Assembly: GCA_002429385.1 (NCBI GenBank)
Contig: DIZL01000014.1
Location: 1 to 42,268 of the forward strand
Origin: Prolixibacteraceae bacterium UBA6029
GTDB lineage: Bacteria > Bacteroidota > Bacteroidia > Bacteroidales > Prolixibacteraceae
Reading direction: 5' to 3'
DNA length: 42,268 nucleotides
This document shows, piece by piece, positions 16,447 through 24,851 of the stretch. Below the pieces are notes generated by a model. That model ran no database searches. It saw only the letters and a program-made list of their open reading frames with translations, and was not told the DNA's origin. Made by a program: the position numbers and the translations under genes. The first letter of the stretch is position 1; each line of letters begins with the position of its first letter.

Positions 16447-17157
16447 ATGAGCAATTTACTGACTGCCTCTATTGGACGGAAACTCCTGATGAGCGTTTCA
16501 GGTTTGTTCCTGATCTTGTTCCTCTTCGTACATTTAACCCTGAATTCCTTTCTGCTGCTTGACGGTGTGATGGGATTCCAGAAAGGTCAACTGTTCAATG
16601 CCGGAGCACATTTCATGGCAACCAACCCTTTCATTAAAGTCATGGAGCCTATGCTGGCTTTGGGATTTATTGTACACATTATTTATTCCCTTATTCTGAC
16701 CCTTCAGAATATGAAAGCCCGTGGCCCGCAAGCTTATGCTTCAGGAAATAAAACAACGGGAGTTGAATGGGCATCGCAGAATATGCTGGTGTTGGGTATT
16801 GTTATTTTCTCGTTTCTAATCGTGCATCTCTTTGACTTCTTCATGAAAATGAGAGGATACATCGCATGGACTCCCGGAGAAGTGGAATTTCCATTCTTCG
16901 GATCAATGGCCAAAGGCGAAGATGTCTATTCACTGGTGAATGCCACCTTTAAAGTTCTTCCAATTGTGATCATCTATATCATTGGTTCGGTTGCTCTTGC
17001 TTTTCATTTGGCACACGGTTTCTGGTCTTCATTCCAAACCATTGGATGGAACAATACCAAATGGATGTCCCGTTTAAGGTGTATCAGTACTATTGTCGGC
17101 ATTGTTTTGGGTGGTGGTTTCACGGTCATCGCGTTAGCGCAATACCTGTTTTTCTAA
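16447..17157 (+). CDS. sdhC: Succinate dehydrogenase/fumarate reductase cytochrome b subunit
   Basis: 236 residues with five predicted membrane helices, the form of the single di-heme cytochrome b (FrdC type) of Bacteroidota and epsilonproteobacteria. It anchors the FrdAB dimer and passes electrons between menaquinone and fumarate/succinate. Heme-ligand candidates are the His residues in LFVHLTLNSF, GFIVHIIYSL, LIVHLFDFF and AFHLAHGFW. It is the first gene of the operon; frdA follows after 18 bp. By analogy with Bacteroides, it may work mainly as a fumarate reductase under anaerobiosis (inference); the sequence alone does not decide direction. Confidence 0.93.
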   Translation: MSNLLTASIGRKLLMSVSGLFLILFLFVHLTLNSFLLLDGVMGFQKGQLFNAGAHFMATNPFIKVMEPMLALGFIVHIIYSLILTLQNMKARGPQAYASGNKTTGVEWASQNMLVLGIVIFSFLIVHLFDFFMKMRGYIAWTPGEVEFPFFGSMAKGEDVYSLVNATFKVLPIVIIYIIGSVALAFHLAHGFWSSFQTIGWNNTKWMSRLRCISTIVGIVLGGGFTVIALAQYLFF

Positions 17158-17175
17158 TTCTCTAATAACTGAATC

Positions 17176-19116
17176 ATGAGTAAAATAAATGCAAGGATTC
17201 CTGAAGGGCCACTGGCTCAAAAATGGACCGATTATAAAGATCATCAGAAGCTGGTGAACCCTTCCAATAAACGCAAACTGGATATCATTATCGTAGGTAC
17301 CGGTCTGGCCGGAGCTTCGGCTGCCGCTTCACTGGGCGAAATGGGGTTCAATGTGAAGAGTTTCTGCATCCAGGATTCACCCCGCCGTGCGCATTCTATT
17401 GCCGCACAGGGAGGTATCAATGCAGCCAAGAATTATCCCAATGACGGAGACTCGGTTTTCCGTCTGTTTTACGATACCATCAAAGGAGGTGACTACCGTG
17501 CACGTGAAGCCAACGTTCACCGTTTGGCCGAAGTGAGTAACAGCATCATTGATCAATGTGTAGCCCAGGGAGTTCCGTTTGCCCGTGAATATGGTGGCTT
17601 GCTCGATAACCGTTCATTTGGCGGAGCACAGGTTAGCCGTACGTTTTACGCTAAAGGACAAACTGGTCAACAGTTATTGCTGGGTGCTTACCAGGCTCTG
17701 ATGCGCCAGGTGGAATTGGGTTCGGTAACCATGCATACTCGTTCGGAATTGGTTGATATTGTCATTGTGGATGGAAAAGCCCGTGGTATTATCGCCCGCG
17801 ATTTGGTTACTGGAGAATTAACCCGTCATTTTGCACATGCTGTTGTATTGGCAACCGGAGGTTATGGAAATACATTCTTCCTTTCAACAAATGCAATGGG
17901 GTCAAATGGGTCTGCAATCATTAAGGCATTCCACAAAGGAGCCATGTTTGCCAATCCTTGTTATGTACAGATTCACCCGACCTGTATTCCTGTTCATGGT
18001 GAATTTCAGAGTAAACTGACTTTGATGTCAGAATCACTGCGTAACGATGGTCGTATTTGGGTTCCGAAAAAGAAGGAAGATGCCGAAGCCATTCGTTCCG
18101 GGAAAATGAAACCATCTCAACTTAGCGAGGAAGAACGCGACTACTATCTCGAACGTCGTTACCCTACATTTGGGAATCTTGTTCCCCGTGATGTTGCTTC
18201 ACGTGCTGCCAAGGAGCGTTGCGATGCAGGTTTTGGAGTAGGTGCAACCGGATTGGCTGTATATCTCGATTTCAAGTCATCAATCGATCGTTTGGGCCAA
18301 AAGACCATTGAAGAACGCTATGGCAACCTGTTTCAGATGTACGAAAAGATCGTTGACGAGAATCCATACGAAACACCAATGATGATCTATCCTGCCATCC
18401 ATTATGTGATGGGAGGCCTTTGGGTTGATTATGAACTGCAAACAAACATTCAGGGATTGTTTTGCTGTGGTGAGGCTAACTTCTCCGATCACGGTGCAAA
18501 CCGCCTTGGAGCTTCGGCTCTGATGCAGGGATTGGCCGACGGATATTTCGTTCTGCCTTACACCATTCAGAATTACCTGGCCGACGATATCGCTACCAAA
18601 CGAATGACAACCAACGAACCTGAATTTACCGAAGCTGAGAATGCAGTTAAGGCACGTCTTGAAAAGCTGAAGAGTATTCAGGGAAACCGTTCCGTTGACA
18701 GCATCCATAAGGAATTTGGCTTGGTCATGTGGGATTTTGTAGGTATGTCACGCAATAAAAAGGGACTACAGGAAGCCATCGAAAAGATTGCTGTAATTAA
18801 AAAAGAATTCTGGACCAACGTGCGCATTCCGGGGAATATGACAGGAATGAACATTGAACTTGAAAAGGCCAGCCGCCTGGCAGACTTCATCGAAATTGGT
18901 GATTTAATTGCCCGTGACGCATTGAGCCGTGAAGAATCATGCGGAGGTCACTTCCGTGAAGAATATCAGACTCCGGAAGGAGAAGCGCTTCGTAAGGACG
19001 ATCTGTTTGCCTATGTATCCTGTTGGGAATTCAAAGGAAATGATGTTGCACCCGAACTTCACAAAGAAGAATTGATTTACGAAAGTGTAAAAATGGTTCA
19101 GCGTAATTACAAGTAA
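17176..19116 (+). CDS. sdhA: Succinate dehydrogenase/fumarate reductase flavoprotein subunit
   Basis: 646 residues. The FAD-binding Rossmann motif is IIIVGTGLAGASAAASLGEMG. The covalent flavin His is in RRAHSIAAQGGINAA. The dicarboxylate-site region contains QIHPTCIP and the second FAD segment is LFCCGEANFSDHGANRLGASAL. It catalyses succinate/fumarate interconversion on the cytoplasmic face, bound to the iron-sulfur subunit encoded next. The length and the insertion around KKKEDAEAIRSGKMKPSQLSEEERDYY match the long Bacteroidota form. Codon use is even and there is no sign of damage. Confidence 0.96.
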   Translation: MSKINARIPEGPLAQKWTDYKDHQKLVNPSNKRKLDIIIVGTGLAGASAAASLGEMGFNVKSFCIQDSPRRAHSIAAQGGINAAKNYPNDGDSVFRLFYDTIKGGDYRAREANVHRLAEVSNSIIDQCVAQGVPFAREYGGLLDNRSFGGAQVSRTFYAKGQTGQQLLLGAYQALMRQVELGSVTMHTRSELVDIVIVDGKARGIIARDLVTGELTRHFAHAVVLATGGYGNTFFLSTNAMGSNGSAIIKAFHKGAMFANPCYVQIHPTCIPVHGEFQSKLTLMSESLRNDGRIWVPKKKEDAEAIRSGKMKPSQLSEEERDYYLERRYPTFGNLVPRDVASRAAKERCDAGFGVGATGLAVYLDFKSSIDRLGQKTIEERYGNLFQMYEKIVDENPYETPMMIYPAIHYVMGGLWVDYELQTNIQGLFCCGEANFSDHGANRLGASALMQGLADGYFVLPYTIQNYLADDIATKRMTTNEPEFTEAENAVKARLEKLKSIQGNRSVDSIHKEFGLVMWDFVGMSRNKKGLQEAIEKIAVIKKEFWTNVRIPGNMTGMNIELEKASRLADFIEIGDLIARDALSREESCGGHFREEYQTPEGEALRKDDLFAYVSCWEFKGNDVAPELHKEELIYESVKMVQRNYK

Positions 19117-19140
19117 CGGCTTATTAATAAGACATCAATC

Positions 19141-19896
19141 ATGGAAAAGAATATAAATATCACAGTTAAAGTTTGGCGTCAGAACGGTCCCAAAGAAAAG
19201 GGCCGTTTCGAAACCCACAAGGTTAACAATGTTTCAATTGACACCTCATTTCTCGAAATGCTCGACATTCTGAATGAGCAACTCATCAATGAAAACAAGG
19301 AGCCTGTTGCATTCGACCACGACTGCCGCGAAGGCATCTGCGGAATGTGCTCGCTCTACATCAATGGCCGTCCTCACGGGCCGGATGACGATGTAACGAC
19401 CTGTCAGCTCCACATGCGTAAGTTTAAAGATGGGCAAACGGTTACCATCGAACCATGGCGTTCGGCTGCTTTCCCGGTGATCAAGGATCTGATTGTTGAT
19501 CGCAGGGCTTTCGATAAAATTATCGCTGCCGGTGGATACGTGTCGGTTAATACGGGTGGTATTCCTGATGCCAACTCAATTGGCATTCCTAAAGCGGATG
19601 CCGACGAAGCCATGGATTCAGCTTCATGCATCGGATGCGGTGCCTGTGTTGCTGCCTGTAAAAATGGTTCAGCCATGTTGTTCGTTTCGGCAAAAGTAAG
19701 TCACCTGGCTATGTTGCCACAGGGTCGTATTGAAGGGGCCCGTCGTGCCAAAGCCATGGTCGCTAAGATGGACGAACTGGGTTTCGGTAACTGTACCAAT
19801 ACCGGCGCTTGTGAAGTTGAATGCCCTAAAAACATATCGCTTTCCAATATCGCCCGTTTGAACCGTGAATTCCTAAGCGCCAAATTTCAGGACTAA
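19141..19896 (+). CDS. sdhB: Succinate dehydrogenase/fumarate reductase iron-sulfur subunit
   Basis: 251 residues. The N-terminal ferredoxin-like domain has [2Fe-2S] ligands in CREGICGMCSLYINGRPHG and a later Cys in TTCQLHM. The C-terminal alpha-helical domain carries two cluster motifs: CIGCGACVAACKNGSA for [4Fe-4S], and CTNTGACEVECPKNI completing the [3Fe-4S]/[4Fe-4S] set. It passes electrons between the flavoprotein and the heme b subunit. It is 24 bp after frdA/sdhA and is the last gene of the operon, followed by a terminator. Confidence 0.95.
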   Translation: MEKNINITVKVWRQNGPKEKGRFETHKVNNVSIDTSFLEMLDILNEQLINENKEPVAFDHDCREGICGMCSLYINGRPHGPDDDVTTCQLHMRKFKDGQTVTIEPWRSAAFPVIKDLIVDRRAFDKIIAAGGYVSVNTGGIPDANSIGIPKADADEAMDSASCIGCGACVAACKNGSAMLFVSAKVSHLAMLPQGRIEGARRAKAMVAKMDELGFGNCTNTGACEVECPKNISLSNIARLNREFLSAKFQD

Positions 19897-19953
19897 GGGA
19901 GCCGCGGATTCTTTCCGCGTTATAGTGTCGAACGAAAACCATTCAAACAATAC

Positions 19954-19988
19954 AAAGCCTCGAAGATTCTTTCTTCGGGGCTTTTTTT
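19954..19988 (+). terminator. Rho-independent terminator of the frd/sdh operon
   Basis: AAAGCCTCGAAGA pairs with TCTTCGGGGCTTT (one G-U pair) and is followed by a T-tract. It lies about 60 bp after the stop codon. A weaker GCGGA/TCCGC hairpin precedes it. Confidence 0.85.
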
Positions 19989-20293
19989 ATGAAGATTAGA
20001 AAGACCAACTGCTGCAATATCCCATTAAATCAGACAACAATTCACTGTTTTTATCCTCCTAAACCTCCTTTTCAACCTGCCTGATTCCCAAAAACATAGG
20101 TTTTAGGAGAAAACTCAAATAGTTTATGAGTAGCTGCCTGTTCATATCTTTTTGTTTTTAACCGGTAATGATCATTCATTCAGTGACATGCTTTGCTTTT
20201 TGAACAATTGATTGTTGATTAGTTCTTTTGCGAAGATCAGGATAATGAAAGCCTTATTTGTATATTCGCAAGAGTGAACCTTAAAACCTCTTT
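19989..20293. other. Intergenic stretch without recognised features
   Basis: AT-rich sequence between the frd/sdh terminator and the gene at 20294. I see no open frame of note, no repeats and no convincing promoter pair. Confidence 0.5.
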
Positions 20294-21028
20294 ATGCCAT
20301 ACAGGAGATTACCGAATACAGACGTGGCCAGGCTTCGTGCCATTGAAGCCGGCCTGGAACTTGGTAAACGAACAGCCTTAACCAAACTGGCATTCAGCCA
20401 ACAAACCCTCGAGAAATTGCAGGTCTTTTATCCGCACTTTCTGGGTTCCATACGCCAGTTAAATATCTCCAAACAGAATCAGTTTGATCGTTCGAAGGAG
20501 TATAGCGAAATCTTTAGAAAGGCCAAACTGTATTTGTCGCATTTTCTTCAGGTGGTAAACTTTGCCATTGCACGTGGGGAGATGAAACCTGAGGTCATTG
20601 AGTTCTATGGCCTGAAAATGAATTCAAAAGCTACCCCTCCATTAAACCTCGAGGCACACATATTGACCTGGGGTGAACGCATTATTGGAGGCGAACAGAA
20701 ACGGGTCATGAAAGGCGGAAGTCCGATCTACAGTCCGTCGATTGCACTGGTGAAGGTCCATTATGAAGAGTTTAAAGAAGCATACCATCATCAGAAGATG
20801 CTTCAGAATATTACCAACCGCGCCTCGGTTCGGGTGGCTGAACTGCGGGAACAGGCCGATGAAATGATTCAAACTATGTGGAACGAAGTGGAAAACTCTA
20901 TGACTCACCTCTCGGATGATGAGCGCAGGGAAAAAGCCGCACAGTATGGAATCGTTTATGTTTTTCGCGCTTCGGAACAAAAGAAGTCTGAGGTGGAAAG
21001 TTTACAACGGAGTATTGTCTTTTCCTAA
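20294..21028 (+). CDS. Conserved-looking hypothetical protein, all-helical
   Basis: 244 residues; I do not recognise the family. It has no signal peptide or membrane segment. It is rich in charged amphipathic helices (for example residues 150-215, EEFKEAYHHQKMLQNITNRA and ELREQADEMIQTMWNEVENS). The segment LNLEAHILTWGERIIGGEQKR...MKGGSPIYSPSIA looks like a conserved core loop. A cytoplasmic structural or regulatory role is possible, but nothing in the sequence fixes it. It is monocistronic and convergent with the CPBP protease gene; a terminator-like hairpin follows. Confidence 0.7.
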   Translation: MPYRRLPNTDVARLRAIEAGLELGKRTALTKLAFSQQTLEKLQVFYPHFLGSIRQLNISKQNQFDRSKEYSEIFRKAKLYLSHFLQVVNFAIARGEMKPEVIEFYGLKMNSKATPPLNLEAHILTWGERIIGGEQKRVMKGGSPIYSPSIALVKVHYEEFKEAYHHQKMLQNITNRASVRVAELREQADEMIQTMWNEVENSMTHLSDDERREKAAQYGIVYVFRASEQKKSEVESLQRSIVFS

Positions 21029-21034
21029 TATAAA

Positions 21035-22000
21035 TCAATCAATTCGTGATGCCTGTGAATCAATCTGATTTGCAGGCATTTTTGTTTTGCCCTGTTTGTA
21101 ACGATATACCAGGTACAACAAATAACTTACTGAAATGACACTGATTATTACCAGCGGAAGTTGTTCTTTTCCCGTTCCCAATTCCTCAATATCTTTGGTG
21201 ATGACCCCTTTGTTGATCAGGTAATACCCCATAACCCCCATGGTATTGTTTACAAAATGAGCCAGTATCGGTACCCACATCGTTCCCGTCCATACCAGCA
21301 GGTAGCCAAACATAGCGCCCAACGCCATTCTTGGAAGAAATCCATAGAACTGTAAATGCATGGCACTGAACAAAAATGCAGTGATCCAGATCCCCCAGTG
21401 GTAGTTTTTAGTCCAGGTAGTAAAAATGCGCTGAATGACTCCCCTGAACATCAGTTCCTCACCCACGGCAGGCAGAACAGCGATCATAAAGATATTGAAC
21501 ATCAGGCCCGATATGTTTTCAACCTTCATAAACTTCTCGACCATCACTTCTGCTGTATCCTCCATCGTTTTCATCCAGTTCTCCAGACCTGAAAGTGACT
21601 CAGGAAGTTTCATCTGGCTGTTGATATCCCCTAAAAAATTAATGAATGGAATAACCAGGAGTAGACTGATGGCCGACAACAGATAAATAAATGCATTGGT
21701 TGTGCGGTTGATCTGAAGATATTCTTTGTAGCTTTTGTGATACAATGCACCCAGAATAAAGGGAGGTACGACAAATAAGCCTATGGATTGAATGACCTGG
21801 AAATACTTTAAAAAACCAATGTTCTCAGGCGAGTTCATCCCTTCAGGCGTCAGACTGTTCATTAAGCCTGTAGTCCCAAAGAAAGGAAGGGCCACAATCA
21901 ATCCAACCATTATAAATACAAGGACTGATGCCACCATCACGAATGCAGCAAACATCAGTTGGGATAAGGGTCTCATCTCCCGAAATGCAGTAAAATCCAT
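21035..22000 (-). CDS. CPBP family intramembrane metalloprotease
   Basis: 321 residues with about eight membrane helices. The CPBP/Rce1-type motifs are present: motif 1 AVGEELMFRGVIQR (Glu-Glu and Arg), motif 2 FLFSAMHLQFYGFLPRMALG (His) and motif 3 WVPILAHFVNNTMG (His, Asn). Bacterial members act in bacteriocin immunity or membrane-protein processing, or are of unknown role; no bacteriocin gene adjoins. The C-terminal tail is polar. It lies downstream of the DinB-like gene on the same strand but is separated by 150 bp that contain a hairpin. Confidence 0.88.
   Translation of the reverse strand: MDFTAFREMRPLSQLMFAAFVMVASVLVFIMVGLIVALPFFGTTGLMNSLTPEGMNSPENIGFLKYFQVIQSIGLFVVPPFILGALYHKSYKEYLQINRTTNAFIYLLSAISLLLVIPFINFLGDINSQMKLPESLSGLENWMKTMEDTAEVMVEKFMKVENISGLMFNIFMIAVLPAVGEELMFRGVIQRIFTTWTKNYHWGIWITAFLFSAMHLQFYGFLPRMALGAMFGYLLVWTGTMWVPILAHFVNNTMGVMGYYLINKGVITKDIEELGTGKEQLPLVIISVISVSYLLYLVYRYKQGKTKMPANQIDSQASRID
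21049..21084 (+). terminator. Terminator of the hypothetical gene, inside the 3' end of the convergent CPBP gene
   Basis: ATGCCTG at 21049-21055 pairs with CAGGCAT at 21073-21079, followed by TTTTTG. It overlaps the last codons of the gene on the opposite strand, which ends at 21035. Confidence 0.6.
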
Positions 22001-22052
22001 TCTTGACTTATTTGTTCAGGAACAAAGATAGCAAAACAAAATATATCAATCA

Positions 22053-22149
22053 GGAAAGAGTCATAAGTCATTAGGAAAAGGGAAAGAAGAAAGAGGAAAA
22101 ATAAAATGCTCATTTGGCAACACCTTTCCCAATGACAAATGACTTTTTC
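22053..22149 (-). repeat. Hairpin repeat of the GTCATTAGTCATTGGG family, copy 1
   Basis: The left arm (about 22054-22081, GAGTCATAAGTCATTAGG...) pairs with the right arm (about 22123-22149, CCTTTCCCAATGACAAATGAC) across a purine-rich loop. It lies just after the stop codon of the DinB-like gene and may act as its terminator. A near-perfect second copy is at 26086-26144. Confidence 0.65.
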
Positions 22150-22626
22150 CTATTTATGAATGAGTTCTTCCATCTCCTTCAAATGAAGCTCAAAATGGGG
22201 CAAATAACCTTCAATCATCTCACGCGATGTAATGAGACTTGTCTCACCGCTGATCCACTGATTATCGAGTTTCTTGAGATCAACGTTACGGATGACATGG
22301 ACCAGATGCAGGTTGGCATATTTCCAGAGCTGCAGGAGGTTATTCCAGTCCTCATACTGGTAATCCTGAATGGCAATCCATCTGTCGTTATTCCCGTTGG
22401 TAGCATAATTCGGAAAAGAGCATGGGCTTTCGCGGTACTGCAGATGAATAATCCGGTGTGTATTGTTTGAAACTGAATCAAACAGATGCCCCAGTATTTG
22501 CCTGATACTTCGGTTCTGGCTGTTCTTCCGGCCGCTGATAGTATCTTCTGAAAGTGCCAATAGTCTTGGCTCCCATACTTCAAGGTACTGAAGGATAGTC
22601 TGACAGAGGGGTTCAAATGTATTCAT
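22150..22626 (-). CDS. DinB-like four-helix-bundle protein
   Basis: 158 residues in the DinB/YfiT-like metal-binding helical-bundle fold. Likely metal-ligand histidines are in the first and last helices: ILGHLFDSVSNNTHR and YLPHFELHLKEMEEL. Members include metal-dependent thiol transferases (bacillithiol/mycothiol-linked) and many proteins of unknown role. The substrate is not evident here. It is 21 bp downstream of the DUF2007 gene on the same strand, so the two are probably co-transcribed. Confidence 0.8.
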   Translation of the reverse strand: MNTFEPLCQTILQYLEVWEPRLLALSEDTISGRKNSQNRSIRQILGHLFDSVSNNTHRIIHLQYRESPCSFPNYATNGNNDRWIAIQDYQYEDWNNLLQLWKYANLHLVHVIRNVDLKKLDNQWISGETSLITSREMIEGYLPHFELHLKEMEELIHK

Positions 22627-22647
22627 AGAAATTAATTAAATTGCAAC

Positions 22648-23079
22648 TTAAGCTTTTTTAAACTCGTGATGGCAATCGAAACAATGATAAGCTTTTAGCA
22701 TCGTACATGGATACAACCCCAATAGTAATGGGATGAATAAATGCCGATAACCGAATTTCCGATTTACAGAGCCACCGTAACTAACATTGGCCGAATTACA
22801 TTTAGGGCAATGAATCCCAACTTCATCCTCATTAGCAGTAGGATCAGTTATCGGTTCAATCTGTTCCGCTTTGAGCAATGTGTTTATCTTTTCAATGTCT
22901 CTCTGAAAAACATTTAGTTTTACTCCCCCGATTGCCTGACTGTACATCAGATTCACCGTTACCATATGTACATCCGAAAGAAAGCATTCAATTCCGCACG
23001 AAACAAGCAACCCCTTTACAATATGGGCTTTGATCGGATCTATGAAGGACTGGTACACTACTATTTTATCTTCCATCAT
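22648..23079 (-). CDS. DUF2007 domain protein with C-terminal zinc ribbon
   Basis: 143 residues. The N-terminal 70 residues (VVYQSFIDPIKAHIVKGLLVSCGIECFLSD...GGVKLNVFQRDIEKINTLL) match the DUF2007 'signal-transducing' ferredoxin-like fold. The C-terminal part has two Cys pairs, CPKC and CFDC, flanking a hydrophobic stretch (FGYRHLFIPLLLGLYPCTML), which suggests a zinc ribbon interrupted by a short membrane-contacting segment. The function is unknown. It is the first gene of a pair with the DinB-like gene. Confidence 0.8.
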   Translation of the reverse strand: MMEDKIVVYQSFIDPIKAHIVKGLLVSCGIECFLSDVHMVTVNLMYSQAIGGVKLNVFQRDIEKINTLLKAEQIEPITDPTANEDEVGIHCPKCNSANVSYGGSVNRKFGYRHLFIPLLLGLYPCTMLKAYHCFDCHHEFKKA

Positions 23080-23190
23080 TGCCAGTATGGTTTTAGAAGT
23101 TTAAAAGATTCACTCCTTTTGTATTAAGATAAACATTAAATCAAAGTTATGGTTTTAACGAGAATTGTAAGGATATTAAGGATAAAAAGT

Positions 23191-23268
23191 TTCACCACAG
23201 ATTACACAGATAAACACAGATTTAAAATGGAAGAATAATCTGTGGTTATCTGTGTAATCTGTGGTGAA
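23191..23268. repeat. 32-bp inverted repeat (strong hairpin) upstream of the queuosine operon
   Basis: 23191-23222 (starting TTCACCACAGATTACACAG) and 23237-23268 are inverted copies with one mismatch, separated by a 14-nt loop. The unit has internal repeats of CACAGATTA, like the ACGAATTAC array at 2.8 kb. It lies between the divergent DUF2007 gene and the queuosine operon, upstream of the inferred promoter. Confidence 0.85.
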
Positions 23269-23286
23269 TAGTTCTTTATAAAATTG

Positions 23287-23294
23287 TACTTTTG
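23287..23294 (+). promoter_or_regulatory. -7 promoter element of the queuosine operon
   Basis: TACTTTTG is an exact TAnnTTTG match. The transcript would start near 23301, leaving about 47 nt before the ATG, just enough for the riboswitch. No clear -33 TTTG is seen. Confidence 0.55.
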
Positions 23295-23315
23295 CAGCGT
23301 GCTTTCTGTGAAGGC

Positions 23316-23345
23316 CGTGTACTTGGTAACCACGTAAAAAACAAG
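23316..23345 (+). promoter_or_regulatory. PreQ1-I (class I) riboswitch
   Basis: P1 is CGTG (23316-23319) with CACG (23331-23334). The loop ACTTGGTAAC contains CTTG, which pairs with CAAG (23342-23345) in the tail, forming the H-type pseudoknot of this class. The tail TAAAAAACAAG closely matches the B. subtilis aptamer tail (AUAAAAAACUA), and GUAACC matches the ligand-side loop of the T. tengcongensis aptamer. It ends 2 nt before the start codon of a queuosine-precursor transporter gene, so control is probably of translation initiation. P1 is short (4 bp). The agreement of structure and downstream genes makes the call strong. Confidence 0.82.
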
Positions 23346-23347
23346 AA

Positions 23348-24028
23348 ATGAAAAAAGAAGTATCTGTACTATTTATGCTTGCGGGCATCTTATTTGCCTC
23401 CTGTTTGTTGATTTCCAACATACTTGCCACCAAAATTCTGATGATCGGTCCCTGGGCTGCACCCGCGGGTGTACTCATTTTCCCGATTGCCTATATCCTG
23501 AATGACGTCATTACCGAGGTCTGGGGTTTCCGAAAAGCGCGTCTGATTATCTGGACAGGCTTCGCTGTAAATATTCTGGCAGTCCTGTTTTTCACCATCG
23601 GAATAGCTATTCCCGGAGCGCCTTTCTGGCAAAACCAACCTGCCTTTGCCACCGTATTAGGAAATACTCCCCGGATTGTCGTGGCCAGCCTGAGCGCTTA
23701 CCTGATCGGTTCGTTCCTGAATGCTTTTGTCATGAGCCGTATGAAGGTACTGACCAAAGGCAAAGGTTTCTCCGGAAGGGCAGTCGCATCAACGGTAGTG
23801 GGCGAAAGCGCCGATTCGCTCATCTTTATTACAATCGCCTTTGCCGGGATATTCCCCGTTGGGGTATTGGTTACCATGATCTTTACACAGGCCATGCTGA
23901 AAACTGTTTATGAAATTCTGATCCTCCCGGTAACTATCTGGGTCGTCGGATTCGTGAAACGTGCCGAGGGAGTCGATACCTTCGATACCAACCTGTCGTA
24001 CAACCTGTTCAGGGTGAATGAAATTTAA
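23348..24028 (+). CDS. yhhQ: Queuosine precursor transporter (YhhQ/QPTR family)
   Basis: 226 residues with about six membrane helices, in the VUT/YhhQ family that imports preQ0 or preQ1. Family marks include an early amphipathic-to-membrane segment (LASCLLISNILATKILMIGPW), the acidic motif ILNDVITEVWGFRKAR, and the later helix ending VGESADSLIFITIAFAG. It is the first gene after the preQ1-I riboswitch. Its stop overlaps the possible start of queC by 11 nt. Salvage and de novo synthesis genes in one operon imply that both are switched off by preQ1. Confidence 0.9.
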   Translation: MKKEVSVLFMLAGILFASCLLISNILATKILMIGPWAAPAGVLIFPIAYILNDVITEVWGFRKARLIIWTGFAVNILAVLFFTIGIAIPGAPFWQNQPAFATVLGNTPRIVVASLSAYLIGSFLNAFVMSRMKVLTKGKGFSGRAVASTVVGESADSLIFITIAFAGIFPVGVLVTMIFTQAMLKTVYEILILPVTIWVVGFVKRAEGVDTFDTNLSYNLFRVNEI

Positions 24029-24743
24029 GGAAATGAATGCTGAAATGAACCCAATAAGTAAAGCCTTAGTTGTATTTTCGGGAGGCCAGGACTCCACCAC
24101 CTGTCTGTTCTGGGCCTTGAAAGTATTTGATCAGGTCGAAGCCGTATGCTACGATTACGGTCAGCGTCACCGCATCGAGTTGGAGGCTGCCCGTGCCATT
24201 GCCGAAGAGGCGCATTTGCCCTTCACTTTATTGCAGATGGATCTGCTGAAGCAAATCACCCACAACTCGCTCACGAATGCTGAGATGGATGTGGACGAAG
24301 ACAAACCTGATAACAGTCCTCCAAATACCCTGGTGGAAGGACGAAACATGTTGTTCCTCACCTTTGCCGCCATCCTGGCCAAAGGGAAAGACATCCCGAA
24401 CCTGGTTACCGGTGTCGGGCAAGCCGATTACAGCGGTTATCCCGACTGTCGCGATGAGTTTATCCGTTCGCTCAACCAAACACTGAACCTGTCGATGGAC
24501 TATCAGTTTACCATTCACACCCCGCTGATGTGGAAGACCAAGCAGGATATCTGGGCTTTGTCTGTTGAGTTGGGTGTATTCGATCTGGTACGCACCCAAA
24601 CGGTAACTTGCTACAACGGAATCATTGGCGCCGGCTGTGGCCATTGCCCTGCCTGCCAGTTAAGGAAGAATGGGCTGGATGCGTATCTGGGAAAAAGGAG
24701 CAGGGAGCAGGGAGCATGGAAAATCTTGAATCCTGAATCTTGA
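24018..24743 (+). CDS. queC: 7-cyano-7-deazaguanine (preQ0) synthase QueC
   Basis: ATP-dependent ligase that converts 7-carboxy-7-deazaguanine to preQ0. The PP-loop is ALVVFSGGQDSTTCL; the C-terminal zinc site is CYNGIIGAGCGHCPACQLR. The start is uncertain: 24018 overlaps yhhQ, while 24033 lies just after AAGGA and 24045 is also possible. The last residues (after GLDAYLGK: RSREQGAWKILNPES) are encoded by a degenerate purine-rich repeat (24694-24743) that continues into the intergenic region, so the C-terminal tail is probably a late addition. Confidence 0.95.
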   Translation: MKFKEMNAEMNPISKALVVFSGGQDSTTCLFWALKVFDQVEAVCYDYGQRHRIELEAARAIAEEAHLPFTLLQMDLLKQITHNSLTNAEMDVDEDKPDNSPPNTLVEGRNMLFLTFAAILAKGKDIPNLVTGVGQADYSGYPDCRDEFIRSLNQTLNLSMDYQFTIHTPLMWKTKQDIWALSVELGVFDLVRTQTVTCYNGIIGAGCGHCPACQLRKNGLDAYLGKRSREQGAWKILNPES

Positions 24744-24851
24744 ATTTCAATACTGGAACCTGAAACTTTGAACCTGAAACCTGGAACTTGAAACCCGCAT
24801 CCCGCAACCCTTTTAACCCTTCAAACATTTCAAACCCTTCAAACCCTTCAA
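24694..24851 (+). repeat. Degenerate word repeats between queC and queF
   Basis: GGGAGCA units (24699-24718) give way to about seven TTGAAnCCTGAA-type words (24722-24795) and then CCCTTCAAA words (24808-24851) that run up to the start of queF. The purine-rich part resembles 33062-33175. No stable hairpin is evident. Confidence 0.6.
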
